From assembly GCF_032362555.1 (NCBI RefSeq), contig NC_083525.1, positions 7,301,501-7,365,500 on the forward strand: a stretch of 64,000 bases of DNA, written 5' to 3'. Under the pieces are notes generated by a model. It saw only the letters and a program-made list of their open reading frames with translations. It was not told the origin of the DNA and made no database searches. Below, piece after piece: positions 12,545-27,500 of the stretch (position 1 is its first letter; each line of letters opens with the position of its first letter). The stretch comes from Amyelois transitella (lineage: Eukaryota > Arthropoda > Insecta > Lepidoptera > Pyralidae). Position numbers and translations under genes: made by a program.

Positions 12545-15500
12545 TCACTTCTTATTGTTGAGTCGATTCGGCGTATTGTGGTTGGACTGCGAGTGGGAAC
12601 TGTCGCTCAGTTCCGAACTGGAACTCCTGATGTCGCCTTCCATCTATAATAATAACATACATACATATAATTACGTCTATATTCCTTGCGGGGTAGATAG
12701 TGCCACAGTCTTGAAAAGACTGATAGGCCACAATCAGCTGTATGGCTTAATGATAGAATTGAGATTCAAATAGGTTGCTAGCCCATCGCCTTATAGAATC
12801 CCAAGTTTAAAAGCCTAGACTTAGTCGCCTTTAACGACATCCATGGGAAAGAGATGAAGTTGTCCTATAATTTTTTTCGATTGGTGCCTGAAACCACACG
12901 GCACATTTTTATTTTTTAAACATAATCTAAATATAAAGAAGAGAACACTGAATGCTTTTATGATAAATCAACGCATAGGATCTAGTAATTTAAAATTTTG
13001 CATGTAGATTCCTCATGTAGTCTAGGTTTGCAAAGTCATTATTTCTGCGGAATCTGAAATAAGCTAGGTTTTCTTTTGAGGCGGAAGATGTCGCGGGCGT
13101 ACTCAAGAACATACGTATGACCTATTAACAATAAATGTGGACACTGAGGAGAAAGTTTAAGTATGCAGCGAACATCGATATCAAATTTCATAGTTCAAAA
13201 AATTATTAATTTTTATGGGATAGTTCATATCACATAATAATTATCATATCTTTTGGTTTTTGAACTATGGTTGACGTTAAATAAATTACTTCAGACTCTC
13301 ACCTCCACATTAAATACAGGCAGAGTATAATCCACAGAGAAGATCATCAATACAAAGTATAAAGAAAAGACGCTTCCTGTGTGTGTATGTATGTACGCTT
13401 TGATGCAGTTTTTTTAATAGATAGAGTGATTCAAGAGGATATTTAAATATTTGTAGACATGCAGGTCGCTAGTCGGTAATAACTACATAATGGCCTCTTA
13501 AATGCTTGTGCATTTTTGACACGGTATTGACATAATTTGTACAGTGTGTACATATATTATTTTATCTTTATTTATTTGACGAAATATTCGTATTGAATTG
13601 TTAAGTTTTACATTCATTCATGTTTTTTAATGTAGACAATGTGCATTCGTCCACGATTTAGATTTAAGAGATCTACATTTATAAATTGACGTCCGGTGAA
13701 AACGCTGCAGTTTAGTTGGTTCCGCCGCTTCTTCTACACATGCGCTTTGGAAGCGGTAGTAGTTATAATTAGATTTAAGTGATATGACGTCAATAAGTGA
13801 TACCTCCTTGTATCCAATTTTGAAAATAAATCAATTCTTTCTAATAATCGGCATTAGACTCTCACCTGGCCGCTAGTGATGGTTTTGTACGCCACTTGCA
13901 AGATGAGCCACGTCCACACTAAATGCAGACAGAGTAGAAGGCACAGGAGTGAGTTGAAGATGTAGTACGCGGCGAACATCGGTAGAAGCGACGGGGCGCG
14001 GATCAGAGTGCTGGAATAAAAAAATAGTTATGTAACTACATTAGTTTCATTGCTAACCAATGCTGTTACAGTTGCCTGAATCTGAACCTTCACATTCAGG
14101 CAAGTGGATGTGTGACCATGATCCAATATGTGTTGTGTTTCTCTGCAAAGGTTGAGGCGGTGATGCGAGAGTCGCTTCGTGTAAAAACCTGACTTACGAA
14201 ATTACAAATTTATATACATTAGACCAAAAGGTAACTTATCAATAAAAGCGATCTCTTCCAGATAATTTTTGAAGTATAGATATAGATATTATGAAGAATT
14301 TCTTTAGAGCATCGGTGGTCGAACCGATGAGGTTAAAAGTCGTAATGCGCATAAAGGCTCAGGTTCAAATCCCACTTCGGCATGTACAAATGACTATTCG
14401 AAATTATGTACTTACATTAGTTTCAATACTAACCCATGCTTTTACGTTGAGGGAAAACACTGAGAGGAAACCTGCACATTCAGGCAATTGGATGGTGTAA
14501 CCATGATCGATCCAATACGGATTACCTGCAAAGGTTGCGGAGGTCAGACGGGAATCGCACTCCGAGCTTCTCTCTAGAGTTTTAGAAATGCAACCGCGAC
14601 TAAAGTCAAGAGGAAGAAGATTATAAAGAATTTTTCGTAACAATTACCTCCACAGAATGTAGAAGGGGTATATTCCTAAACGCGTGATTATCCACAGCAC
14701 TGTGAACACTGCGAACAGCGCGTCGCATAGTTTCTGGTAGTTCGCGTACTTTGCTGCTTTTGCCGCCTGGAACAGTCGAAAATTTAATTAAATCCAATTG
14801 GGAGAGAAAAATTTATAAACGCGTGTACCGTGTGATTTCCGGCACTTTGAAATAGAATCACTCCATATCTTCCCACGGATGTCGTAGAAACGACTAAGGG
14901 ATATGACTAAGGGATAGGCTAAGAAACTTGGGATTCTTCTTATAAGCGATTGGCTAGCAACCACTCACTATGTGAATCTCTATTCCATGAACATGGTCTT
15001 TCAGTTTTTTTTCAAGACTACCCCGCAAGGGATATAGAAGTACATAAGTAGATTCAAGATTATTTATTTGTAAAACATGTATTGCAGATGAAGAAGCATA
15101 TTGTTGTGACTGAACATGTTTGGCCATACGGCATACAAAATATATTATTTATTAAGTATATCCCTAAGTCGCCTTTTACTACATTCATGGGAAACATACC
15201 AAGTGATTCTATTCTAAAATGCAGGGGACCACACGTCACAAACAATAGGAAAAGGTAACAATACATATTATACATAGAAACAATACTCGTATACACCACC
15301 TCCAAAGCTATATCGGCGCAATCATGCGACAACAACACCAAGGTTCCGATTCTGTGCATGTTGCACACCCAACTGAAGGAGAGCAAGGCGATGGCAGCGA
15401 TGTGGTGCACGAACATCTGCCAGAAGTCTTTGCGGCGCACGTCCCAGAACTGGGATATGGTCAGGGACCAGTAGAACGCCGAGGAGATCATGTAGTACCA

Positions 15501-18500
15501 CCACACGTCGTTGGTGACGCCCTGGATGATTGAAATAGTAAATCATCATCATCAATCATATAGTCATGTCTATATGCCTTGCGACAGAGCCAACAGTTTT
15601 GAAAAGATTGACAGGCTACGTTCAGCTGTTTGGCTTAACGATAGAATTGAGATTCATATAGTGGCTGCTAGCCCATCGCCTAAAAGAGGAATCCATAGTT
15701 TATTAGCTTGTGCCTTAGTCGCCTTTTACGACATCCATGGGACGAGATAGAGTGGTCCTATTCTTTTTTTTATTGGCGCCGGGAACCACACACAAAAAAT
15801 ATATAAATTTAAATAAATTTATATGAATATGTACGGGAAAAATTACACAGAATGAGTAACGATTTATATCAATGTAAATCGACTGACGATCGGCTGGCAC
15901 GAATGAAACACACCAAGCCTAAATAGCACCATTAAAAAGCAATTGAGTTAAATTAGATACTACATATTAAATTGGAATTAAATATGGGTTTCAATCTGTT
16001 GATGAATTCAAGTAGACTGGCTGGCTATTGATTATTAACTGTTTCTTTTCGTGTCAGTAGGGAACATACTTCTTATAATCAAATACAATTATAACTAGAA
16101 TTTGTCAAACGACTTTTACTTGAAAATACTATTTATAAATTTAGGACGTGGGTAAATGAAAGGAATACGGTATCATCAGAAACTCTAATTTAAGTGCCTG
16201 TAAGTGGCATGGTCATAGAACACTTAGCGTCTGAACCTATTATCTAAGAAGAGAAAAAGTGCGCCGTGCTCACCCTAAAATTCAGAATTTAACTAGAAAA
16301 AATCTATGTTCGCTAAAATTTGGGTCCAGCCCAGAAAAATCCCTCCTGGCAAATATAGTAGCTGAATGAATGCTAATAACGATTACTACTTACATGATGC
16401 GGGTAACCGATATAGCAATGGTCTATATCCCAGAGCCACACCTTGTCCCACAATATGAACAATCCGTACGAGAAACTGTACAAATAGAAGAGGCATCTCC
16501 AAGCGTTCTCGCAGAACTTCACTAGAGTTGAAGGCTTATCTTGACTGCGACGGTGGCGCCACCAGCGCTCCACTTGTCGCTCACTCAGGTCTAACTGCTT
16601 CGCTAGGGCTGTTATCTGAAAAACAATAATTTGATAATGTTCAAGAATAAAGTAAGAAAGTTTTAAAATAAAATTCATAGTGTTAGTGAAATTATATGAG
16701 GATAGAAGTTCTAAAGTTTATGAACAATATCTACAGTAATAATGTAACCTATAAATATGAGGATATAAATATAAATAAATATATACGGGACAAATTACAC
16801 TGATTGAATTAGCCTCGAAGTAAGTTCTAGACTTGTGTTACGAGATACTAACTCAACGATACTATATTTTATAATAAATACTTATATAGATAAACATCCA
16901 AGACCCAGGCCAATCAGAAAATGTTCTTTTCTCATCATGCCCTGGCCGGGATTCGAACCCGGGACCTCCGATGCCACAGACAAGCGTACTACCGCTGCGC
17001 CACAGAGGCCGTCAATATACGATCATCGATTCTTCAGAACTTATATACAATATCACGATATAAGTTCTGAAGTTTATAAATAAATCTATAGTGTCAGTAA
17101 TAGTATATTAAATTAAGTAGCACATAAGTTATCTAATCTATCTATTCCAAAACCACATATCAGAGTAATTATTCCTATGAGTGAAATAAGCAACTGAGTT
17201 TACTCGTGTTTAATTTGTGTAGGTATTTGTAAAGAAAGAACACCATATATACATGAAATAAACAAATGCAATTTATTAGCTGCAATGTGATTTTTGTGAT
17301 AAACTACAAAACAGATCTAATTAATGCTAAATTGATAAAATAAATACAATAACTATACTGTAGTAAAAATGCGTTAGTTGGAGTTACCAAGAACTCATAA
17401 AACATTGTTATTAAGATACATTGTAAATTTATTAACAAAAAATGCCTTTTTTTAAATTGTTTTTTACTAATGCTTTTACTACTGCACTAATTAAGAAGAC
17501 AATTTATCTCCATAAAAATTTGTCCTTTGCTGGTCCGACCACCATCAATTTTTATACAGATATCTTTTTCTTCTTCCGTAACTGGTTACGAACCTATAGT
17601 TTCGTAACCGGCTGAAGAGTTGCATCCCTCGTAACGGATTCGAATAGACCATATTTATAAGGATTTTTATGATTTTTTTTTTCTTAATTAATAAAAACAT
17701 ATAATAACTTAAGTAGAACTACGAGTATAATATATTTCTAATTTCATCATTAAAACAACCAGTTAAATATAACTTTCGAGTCGTGTGACTATTTGCTCTT
17801 TATACTGAAGAATGAAAACGGGATATGTGTGTTTTAGTTAAAAAACAAAATGAAAACAGAAGTGGTTAAAACAGGGAAACGTATTTAGATAATCGCGTAA
17901 ATGTTCGTCCCACATCGGTGATATAGCTTATGAAGCTTATTGATAACACATATTTTGTATCATATTATCTGTGTGACTCATACGTTAGTCATGTTGATGA
18001 AATGATTAAAATAATCATGCAAACTATTATTAAATATTTTGGTGATTCAGAAATATTGATAACTGATCCCTAGTCAACAATTATTCATTAGGTTAGACTA
18101 AGAATAAAAAGATAATATACGTAAAAAATAAATATTTGACAAGCAAAAGTTAAAGGGCCCAAGAGTGACCCTTGAGGTGCTCTACAAGTTAAACCAAAAG
18201 ACAGGAGAACAAAATGTTAGCAGGTCAGTATCTACACCTTGGTAATGGTATTTGGATATGTATAGAAATAAAATGGGACCACTCCATCTCTTTCCCTTGG
18301 ATCTCGTAAAAGGCCAGTAAGGGATATGCATATATACTTGGGATTCCTCTTTTAGGCGATGAGCAAGCAACCTGTCACTATAATATGAATTTCAATTCCA
18401 TCATTGAGCCAAACGGCTGAGTGTGGCCTTTCAGTCTCTTGGTGACTATTAGCTCTGTCTACCCCGCAAGAGTATACCCGCATAGACGTGATTATATATT

Positions 18501-21500
18501 ATGTTTTATATATGTTACATATAAGAATGCAAATTGAATTAACAGTACTGATGTTAGGTATATAAATCATGTAAAAGTCTTTATTGATTTTTACTGATAT
18601 TTTTTTCGGTTTCAGGCATCGCAAATATGGAAAATGTTAAAAGTTCATGAGTGCTCCTTACACATATACCATAAAAGAGGAAAATTATTAATAATTTCAT
18701 AGGTCTAGATAAAAAAGGTTAAACTGACGTTCATTACTAAGAAAAACTATCTACCAATGTAAGCAGACATTACAATCACTCGAAACACCTTCCAAAATCT
18801 ACCGTAACATTATTTCGAAAATGGCAATTGTGTGATAATGACGTAATTCTAAAATAGGTCATCTGAACTTAGGCTCAAGGTCTATTTTCGCGTTAGACGA
18901 TAATTATGTTCCTCAATGAACGCTGATTGTCTTAAATGCCCGTTGTGATTGTTCTGACAGCATGTACCAAGGGTATGTATACAACAAATGTTAAGAATTT
19001 AGGACGGGGTCACATTAACGGAGGCGCCATTACGCCTTAATTTAAATCTCACAGAGGCTTCTAATATTTCATCTGGTCTACTGACAGATGAAGAAAATGT
19101 ACGGAGACAGATCTCAATTCTATCATTAAGCCAAACAGCTGAACGTGGCCATTCAGTCAGTAATGATAGAATTGAGATTCAAATAGTGACAGGTTGCTAG
19201 CCCATCGCCTAAAAGAAGGATCCCAAGTTTGTAAGCCTATCTCTTAGTCGCCTTTTACGATATCCATGGGAAAGAGATGAAGAGGTCCTTAGTTTTTTAA
19301 ACAACCTTCAAGAGTTCGTTTAATTAGGATCTAAATTTATTTATTCTATTCTGGGGGGTTTCCAACACCCGTCTGGAAGTCACCTTACAATTGTAAATAT
19401 CCTTGCTTTGTTTTTCTAATGAATTCAATATTGAAATATCATGGGATTTATAATTCCGTTTGGTTATGAATAGTAATATTTGCATTTGACATTTGGCGAC
19501 CATGTCTTTTGTCAAAAAACAGTTAAAAGCTGCCGGCAACTTGAAATATGTTTTGGAAAGGATGGTCTGAACTGAACAAGCACAAATGACTGATATGCAA
19601 GTGCTTGGAATATTATGTCTGTTAATTTGTATGGCTCTGTGAATGAATAAATAAATAAAAAAAATATATGTTGCAAATAAAAATCTCTATAATCCACACT
19701 AACAATAAAAATAAAAGATGTTTTTATTCAAATCACTAGATACATAGTATAAAACAAAGTCGCTATTTTAGTCTGTTTGTCTGTATGCTTAAATCTTTAA
19801 AATTACACGCAACGGATTTTGATGCGGTTTTTTGTAACAGGTAGAGTGATTCAAGAGGAAGGAGGAATTTTATGTATAATTTTTTCCGAATTTTGCACCC
19901 GTGCGAAGCCGGGGCGGGTCGCTAGTATATAATAAACTCATAAATTACTGGAAATATTCTCACGAAATTTGGCACAGATAAATGTAGAATAGGCATTTCT
20001 GTGTAACATAGGCTATGTATTTTCTGGAATTACCCACGGGAGCGAAGACCCGTGCAAAAGCTACTATTAAAATAGAGGCATGCAAATAAAACGAAATGAT
20101 TTAACCGCCTGTTTATAGCATGTGGTATTAAAACTTAAATGATTGTAAAAAGTAATATGCGATAGCAATGAAACATCTGCTGACTAACGGTGACTTAACG
20201 CGATAGCTAAGGCTCTTTTAATCTTACTAATATACTAATGAGTAATAATAATAAAAAAAATGCGCCATGTGACTTTCGGTAGAGAACAATAGAACCAATC
20301 CCAATCATTCCATGGTCGTGAAAAATCAATATTATTCCTGTCGCAGCATCGATTCAAAAAAGGATTAATGGAATCATTACCTTAAATTTTTATTTGTTTG
20401 TTATTTCGTTTAGCTTTAAACAGTTAATTCTACCTTTTCATTATGTTGTTTTGTAAGTAACTCGTAGGTACATAACAGTTTCTCCTCCTCCTCTCCTACT
20501 CCTCACTCACCGTAGTAGAATTAAACAACAATTTCACGATAATCTCGACTCTACACATGATCTTAATGGAACAATATCCCTGAATCAACATGTAAGTACA
20601 TAGTTCTATAAAAAGGCCTTGAGTAAGACTTAACACTACTAGTGTTGTCATATTATGTTGTCGCTGTTATATAAAAGGTGAAAAGAAACGTGAATTATAC
20701 TGAACATTTTCATGACTGTTGTCGCATTGGAATTATTAGATCACAAATCACGACATGGTTAATTACAATCCATTAAATGTAATAATGCTGGAAAGAATGA
20801 GCGGATGAATAACTTTTGTAAAAAGAGAACCGCCTTCCATCGATATTCTCCTTTTTCGAAGTCGGTTTAATTTCTAAAACCTTCACCGAAATGTAACAAA
20901 CACTTTCCAGAAAACCGCATCGAAATCGGTGTTGCGAAACGCGAAATAATCGCAGACAAACATACTTACATACAAACATACAAGTTAAACTGAGAACCCA
21001 ACTTTTTTTTTACGGCGGCGGTTAAAAATACTCTTCAAGCAACCGCCTAGAAATGCATTTTTGATGTGATATAGATTTCCAAGTTTGTGTTATTGTTGGC
21101 TGCTGTGCTGTTTGGCGCCATCATATTCTATTACGCGTTAATGGCATGGTATATATTGATAGCGCTATAAATAAAATCAAACCGCCGACCGAAGAAGTGG
21201 GCGGTTAATGATACATCCATTTTACAAGTACAGGTATTAATAGAATCAGGAATTACGATAAAGAGGTGTTGGTAAGAGGTACGAGTGATGTATGTACGTA
21301 CATACATACATATAGTCACGTCTATATCCCTTGCGGGGTAGACAGAGTCAACAGTCTTGAAAAGACTGTTAGGCCACGTTCAGCTTTTTGGTATGGTTCC
21401 CGGTTGAATCCTAAGCTGGTTGACTTAGCAAATATGCCAAAGGAGTAGGTAAGGAAACGTTGGAGTGGGAAGGCCAAGACTACCTTGATTAAATCGGAGA

Positions 21501-24500
21501 CGTTCTGGCCACAAGGTCAGGTCAAGAGTACCTGAAACCGACGAGCTTACGTGAAGTGGATTATGAATGTGGACGAAGCTAATAAAATATTGAAGCATGC
21601 AGAGATCGTGGCAAATGGAAAGATGTAGTCTCTGCCTTGCCTAACCCTCCGGGAAAGAGGGTTAATTATATGTATGTATCATTGGCGGTGTGTCTGAAGC
21701 ACCAGAGCACGTGGTCTTCTAAGTAGTCTAGCTTTTACGAGATTGCTGGTTTTTACACAAAGAGACTATGGTCTGACGTTCACAACGCCACAGCTAGATC
21801 TGAGAGGTTGACACGCGCGACAAAGTTTTAATAGCGCGCTGTCCCGTCATAATAAAAAGCGATAGTTTATCGCGTGATAAAAATGGCGCCAAGCGTGCCA
21901 TACTAAGCTAGCCCCGCAGAATCAAGCCTAGATTAGGTTTATCGTTGTTGGAGATAAGCTTATATTTTAGACATAAGTCAACTTTTTGGGGACGACAATG
22001 GAAATATTTCGACTAGTCCTTTATCTTTCCAAAACAAATCTGAAGATGCCGGCAGTTTTTAACTGTTTCCTGGCAAAAGAAAAAGCCGCCAAAAAAAAAT
22101 GAAATGTAAAAATTACTATTCATAACCAAACGGAATTATAAATCCCATGATATTTCAATATTGAATTCATTATAAAAACAAAGCAAGGATATTTACATAC
22201 AATTGTAAGGTGACGTCCAGATGGGTGGTGGAAATCTCCCAGTGTAATATTCATAATAGAATAAATAATTTTCGATCATAATTAAACGAACTCTTGAAGG
22301 TTGTTTTAGAAACTAAGGTTTTCAACATAAAATATGTAATCACAATTGTATTTTATACCATGTTTACGTCAATGGAGCTCGTGTAGCGGGAGCTATGATT
22401 TGGCTCGACCGCCACACCAAAGGGAAGATCTTCCGCCAGGCTAGGTGTGATGCCTGGGGAACCACGGCTCTGACGGTGTTGATTCGGAGGTTTTATAGGT
22501 ATGCTCCAATCCGAGAAATCTTTGCTTGCGCGATTTAAACTTTTCGCTGTTTTGGTTGATTGATTGTGACTTGTGATGTCACGACAATCGTGCTGTACGA
22601 AATCACTTCATATGCATTAGTACTATAGAAATTTATTATGAAAATATTTAATCAAATCTACTAAAGAAACTTGCCGTGTGGTTCCCGGCACTAAAAATAG
22701 GATCACTCCATCTCTTTCCTATGGATGTCGTAAAAGGCTACTTAGTAATAGGCTAATAAACTTGGGATTCTTCTTATAGGCGATGGACTAGCAACCTGTC
22801 AGTATTTGAATCCCAATTACGAGTAAATCATGAAGTAAAGACGTGGCCTTTCGGTTTTTCGAGACTTTTAGCTCTGTCTACCCCGTAAGAGATAAAGATG
22901 TGATTACATGGGATAGGTAGACGGAAGTATTTATTCGCTTTGTTGAATCGGGAATGCTATCCGTGCCGGAAACCACATGACTCACGAGATATTAAGCAGC
23001 ATTATCGTAACTTTGATTTTGTTATCTTACATTAAAACTGGCTGAAGTCTAGAACCTGACGATAATAAAACGCCATTGCTATGCGCACTTATCGTCGAAT
23101 TTTAATCCTGAGATTACGGCTTCACTCTATGCCATAGATAATTTTGTTGGGTGTTACAAAAGTATGACAAATGGTTTCGTCGCAAAGGGGGTGTGATATG
23201 ATGTGCAAGTAACTATACGATTTTATAAGAATATGTACAGTACATACGTCTATTACGAGACATAGCAGAAACCTACTAATGCATTTTTCTTCGAGAAATC
23301 TAAAAACTATAGGACAACGGCATTGACGACGACACATTTACTTCTAAACTTCTTAATTCTATGGTATGGCGTATATGCTGGCGAAACATAAAATATTACA
23401 GCTTTTCAAACACATCACATACATACATAAATATGGTCACGTCTATATCCCTTGCGGGGTAGACAGAGCCAACAGTCTTGAAAAGACTGAATAGCCACGT
23501 TCAGCTATTTGGCTTAATGATAGATCTGAGATTAAAATAGTTACAGGTTGCTAGCCTAAAAAAGAATTCCAAGTTTGTAAGCCTATCTCTTAGTCGCCTT
23601 TTACGACATCCATGGGAAAGAGACGGAGTGGTCCTATTCTTTTTTGTATTGGTGCCGGGAACCACACGGCACTGTATTGGTGCCGGGAACCACACGGCAT
23701 GGAAGATAATATAAAAATTAAATGATAGATTTCCATTTGGTACAAAGGTCATGCACACGAAGGTCGGAGTATTGAACCATGTAAACGTTTTTCTTTTTTT
23801 AATTTCTACGACAGAAGCGTTTTATCGTTAACCAAGGTCTGCCATTTAACGGTTACATCTAAAATCCATTGATTTTCAATTTAGACACTTTTCACGGTCA
23901 GAATCATTCGAAAAAAGAAAAAAAATTTGTTAAAAAGGTAGGTAGTCATAATGTGAAATTTTAATGAGTTTTTTATGAAGAGGTGGTAAATAAATAGGTA
24001 TGGAAATTAATTTTTTGTTACATTAGGTATAGTATAAATGACAGGGTCCGGAGGTTCGGGTATTATATTATGTTGCAACATGTACCTACAAAATTTTATC
24101 AATATCAATTCAATGGTTATTGCGTAAAATATATAAAAAAACTGCTATGCAAATATTATTGCCTACATAAAGTGCAAAAAAAATTGCGATAATACAAAGA
24201 AATATTACTTTCACAATAATTTCCAAAAAAAAAATGGAGTTTCAATGAATTTTTTTACTTAATTATAATACCTACATTTAGAAGGGGTGAGCCAAAGTGA
24301 TCATGGCTGGATGTCGCAAAAGATGATATGCGAGATATTAAGAGAGAGAGTTGCCGTGTGGTTCCCGGCACCATTACAAAAAGAATAGGACCACTCCATC
24401 TCTTTTCCACGGATGTCGTAAAAGGCGACTAAGGGATAGGCTTGTAAACTTGGGATTCCTCTTGTAGGCGATGGGCTAGCAACCTGTCACTATTTGAATC

Positions 24501-27500
24501 TCAATTCTATCACAAAGCCAAACAGCTGAGCGTGGCCTATCAGTCTTTTCAAGACTGGTGGCTCTGACTACCCCGCTAGGGATATAGACGTGATCATATG
24601 TATGTATGTATGTATGTATATTAACTGAAATCCGAGGGCGCCGAAAATCTGACCAAATGGAGGGAGAAGAGTCGGAAGACGGACCCTGGGCCCCGAAACA
24701 CTTCTGTGGAGGGTGCAACCGGGAACACGCAGAGATTAGAGAAAGAATATATTCAGAACAGAACCAAACTACACATATTGAGTTAGCCTCGAAGTAAGTT
24801 CGAGACATGTGTTACGAGATACTAACTCAACGATACTATATTTTATAATAAATACTTATATACATAGATAAAAGATAAATATCCAAGACCCAGGGCAATC
24901 AGAAAAAGTTCATTTCTCATCATGCCCTGGCCGGGATTCGAACCCGGGACCTCCGGTGTTACAGACAAGCGTACTACCGCTGCGACACAGAGACATTATA
25001 CATTCAATTCTATCCTATTAATTTTTATTAATACGAAAGTTTGTTTGTTATGAAATTTAGTATGTAGGTAGATAGTTGAAAACCAAGAATAACACATAGG
25101 CTACTTTTTTATTCCGGAGTTCAAGGATATATAGACAAATACGCGGACGAAGTCGCGGGCGGCTTTATTGACTTATAATTTTGTATGGGAATGGAAACTA
25201 AAGCTTACGATGACAGCCTTAATAGCCATTAATTTAACTGGAATAATTTTATTCATTCATAAGGGTATTGATTTAATGACTGTGACGCATTTTAATAGTA
25301 GTAATCATAGCCAATTGATGCCCGCATATTAACTCCGTCCGCTATGAAATGATTTACAAAATTGATTGATCAAATCCCTTCGATACATCATATGATTTTT
25401 ATAACCCATTTATTGATTTTAATGCTCGTTTAAATAAAAAAAAATCTAAGAGACGAGATTTCGGCATAAAAGAGACATACATACATACATACAAATGGTC
25501 ACGTCTATATCCCTTGCGGGGTAGACAGAGCCAACAGTCTTGAAAAGACTGAATGGCCACGTTCAGCTATTTAGGTTAATGATAGAATTGAGAATCGCAA
25601 GTTTGTAAGCCTATCCCTTAGTCGCCTTTTACGACATCCATGGGACAGAGATGGAGTGGTCCTAGGTATTCTTTTTTCATAGGTGCCGGGAACCACACGG
25701 CACTTAAAAGAGACACTTCATGTTATCGTGTAGATGCTGTAGGAGACGACTAAAGACCATTCATGCAAGGCAAGCGAGAAATGTGCAGAGGGTAGCGATG
25801 CGTGCAGTGATGTTATTTAGAAGTCATACGGCCAAAATTAAATCTTTACAAAATGGCTTACTTATTTTAAACTTTTCATACACATTCACAGATAGTGGTC
25901 TTACTCGATAAAGAGATTCAAATGCCACGTTTAGTTGGACTCGATTACAGAATAAAATATTCAAGGAAATGCTAGCCTGTCGACACCCAAAATTATCGCC
26001 TTCCCTTGATTGATCTTTACAATTCGAAAGGGAAGAGAATCACATTAAGATTTTTATACCTGGATAGTAAGATGGTTCAGGAAGCATCGACATTTGTGCG
26101 TTTGTGATTTACCAAGGCAAACTTTTAAATAAATCGTGGGCCTACTGGAAGAGATTTCCCTAGAAATAAGTAGTGCCCTTGTACTGAATTTCTCTTCATT
26201 TTAAGTTTTATTCTTATTTTTCTTGATGTACATAAATATATAAATTAAAAAAAAAAACTTTTACTTAAGTATAAAAAATATTTTTTTTCTAAGTATCAGT
26301 CACTGCGCTTGTACCTATGTGTAACAAATAAATATTATTGGTTGATAAGACATAAATATCTCGTTTGCATTTTGACCATGGCAGTATTGAATCACTCAAT
26401 TATCTGAAATCGCAGATTACTCCATGACAGATAACTAAAGATGTTCAAGGTTATTTCTTTTGCATTTTAAACCGGAGATAAAAAAAATAATCACGCATTA
26501 AGCACATGAAAGGTTAAATTTCGCCACATGATATGAAAAAGTAAATAATTATTTTTAGGGTTCCCTTAAAATTTTACAAGTTCGTCGGTGTTATCATATA
26601 AGCTTAGATTATTGGTAGATAGTAGAAAGCTGACGAATGATATTATGACATAATATACCTGTTTTACCTGAAATTAAAACAGTTATTATATGCGGTAACC
26701 TTATTCGAGACCTATAGAGTGAGATAGCAACACCTTCGTGCTCTTTCAACAGCCCCAAAGTGCCCTCCTCCACCCACTTCCGGTCACCTATCTCGTTCTT
26801 TCGGAGTGGAGGGGGGGCCTCGCTTGCCAGTGCGCGCAGGAGCGCTGTCTCCTCACATTGCATCTCACTAAAGTATGTTAAAATAAGCCAGCAGGCAGAA
26901 TTTAAACTATAGGTCTCGAATAAGGTTACCGCATATAATAACTGTTTTAATTTCAGGTAAAACAGGTATATTATATGCTAAGAACCGTTATTCGAGACCT
27001 ATAGAGTGAGATGTGTTTGTTATCGCCTGGTGGCAAGCGAAAAATAATAAGCCAATGTGTGATGAAGGTCAGTATGGAATAGTCATTGAAATATGCAATG
27101 GCAATAAAAAGAAGACATCTGCTAATCAGTTTTGTTTTATATATTCTTCTTATAGAAAATATACCTAATCAATGGTATTTGCTGCGACAAATAATGAATG
27201 AAATATATTTATGTATGTATTTTTCTTTAAATGTATAGAATTCTTATAAGCAAGAATTGAAAACAAAAAATTAAATAAAAGTTAAAGTTATTTTCCAGTT
27301 AGTAATATGATAATATAAAAGTCATAAAATCAGGTTATAAAGCATCAAAATACTTTGACAAGTTGAACCCATTCTGGGGTTCACGTATCTCTTTTGAATA
27401 ATAACACGCAAAGGTATTAGGAACACGCCAGTTCCCCTTTTGCATTATCTCATCAATATTACAATTGTCCATCCAGTTTAACGAGGCTGAAGCACTGCGC

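Noticed and set aside
16394-16615. Homeobox transcription factor
   Set aside because: The WWRHRRSQ segment is the homeobox-like domain of ceramide synthases, joined in phase to the TLC exons.
16920-17010. tRNA gene in the SINE heads (also 24920-24996, 54120-54187, 9056-9130)
   Set aside because: Good A/B boxes but no complete cloverleaf, and each is attached to the same SINE tail in several copies.
26609-26863. Small frames in the DIRS terminal repeats (also 31362-31568)
   Set aside because: They are the same inverted repeat read twice. No ATG-led protein is conserved apart from the repeat itself.
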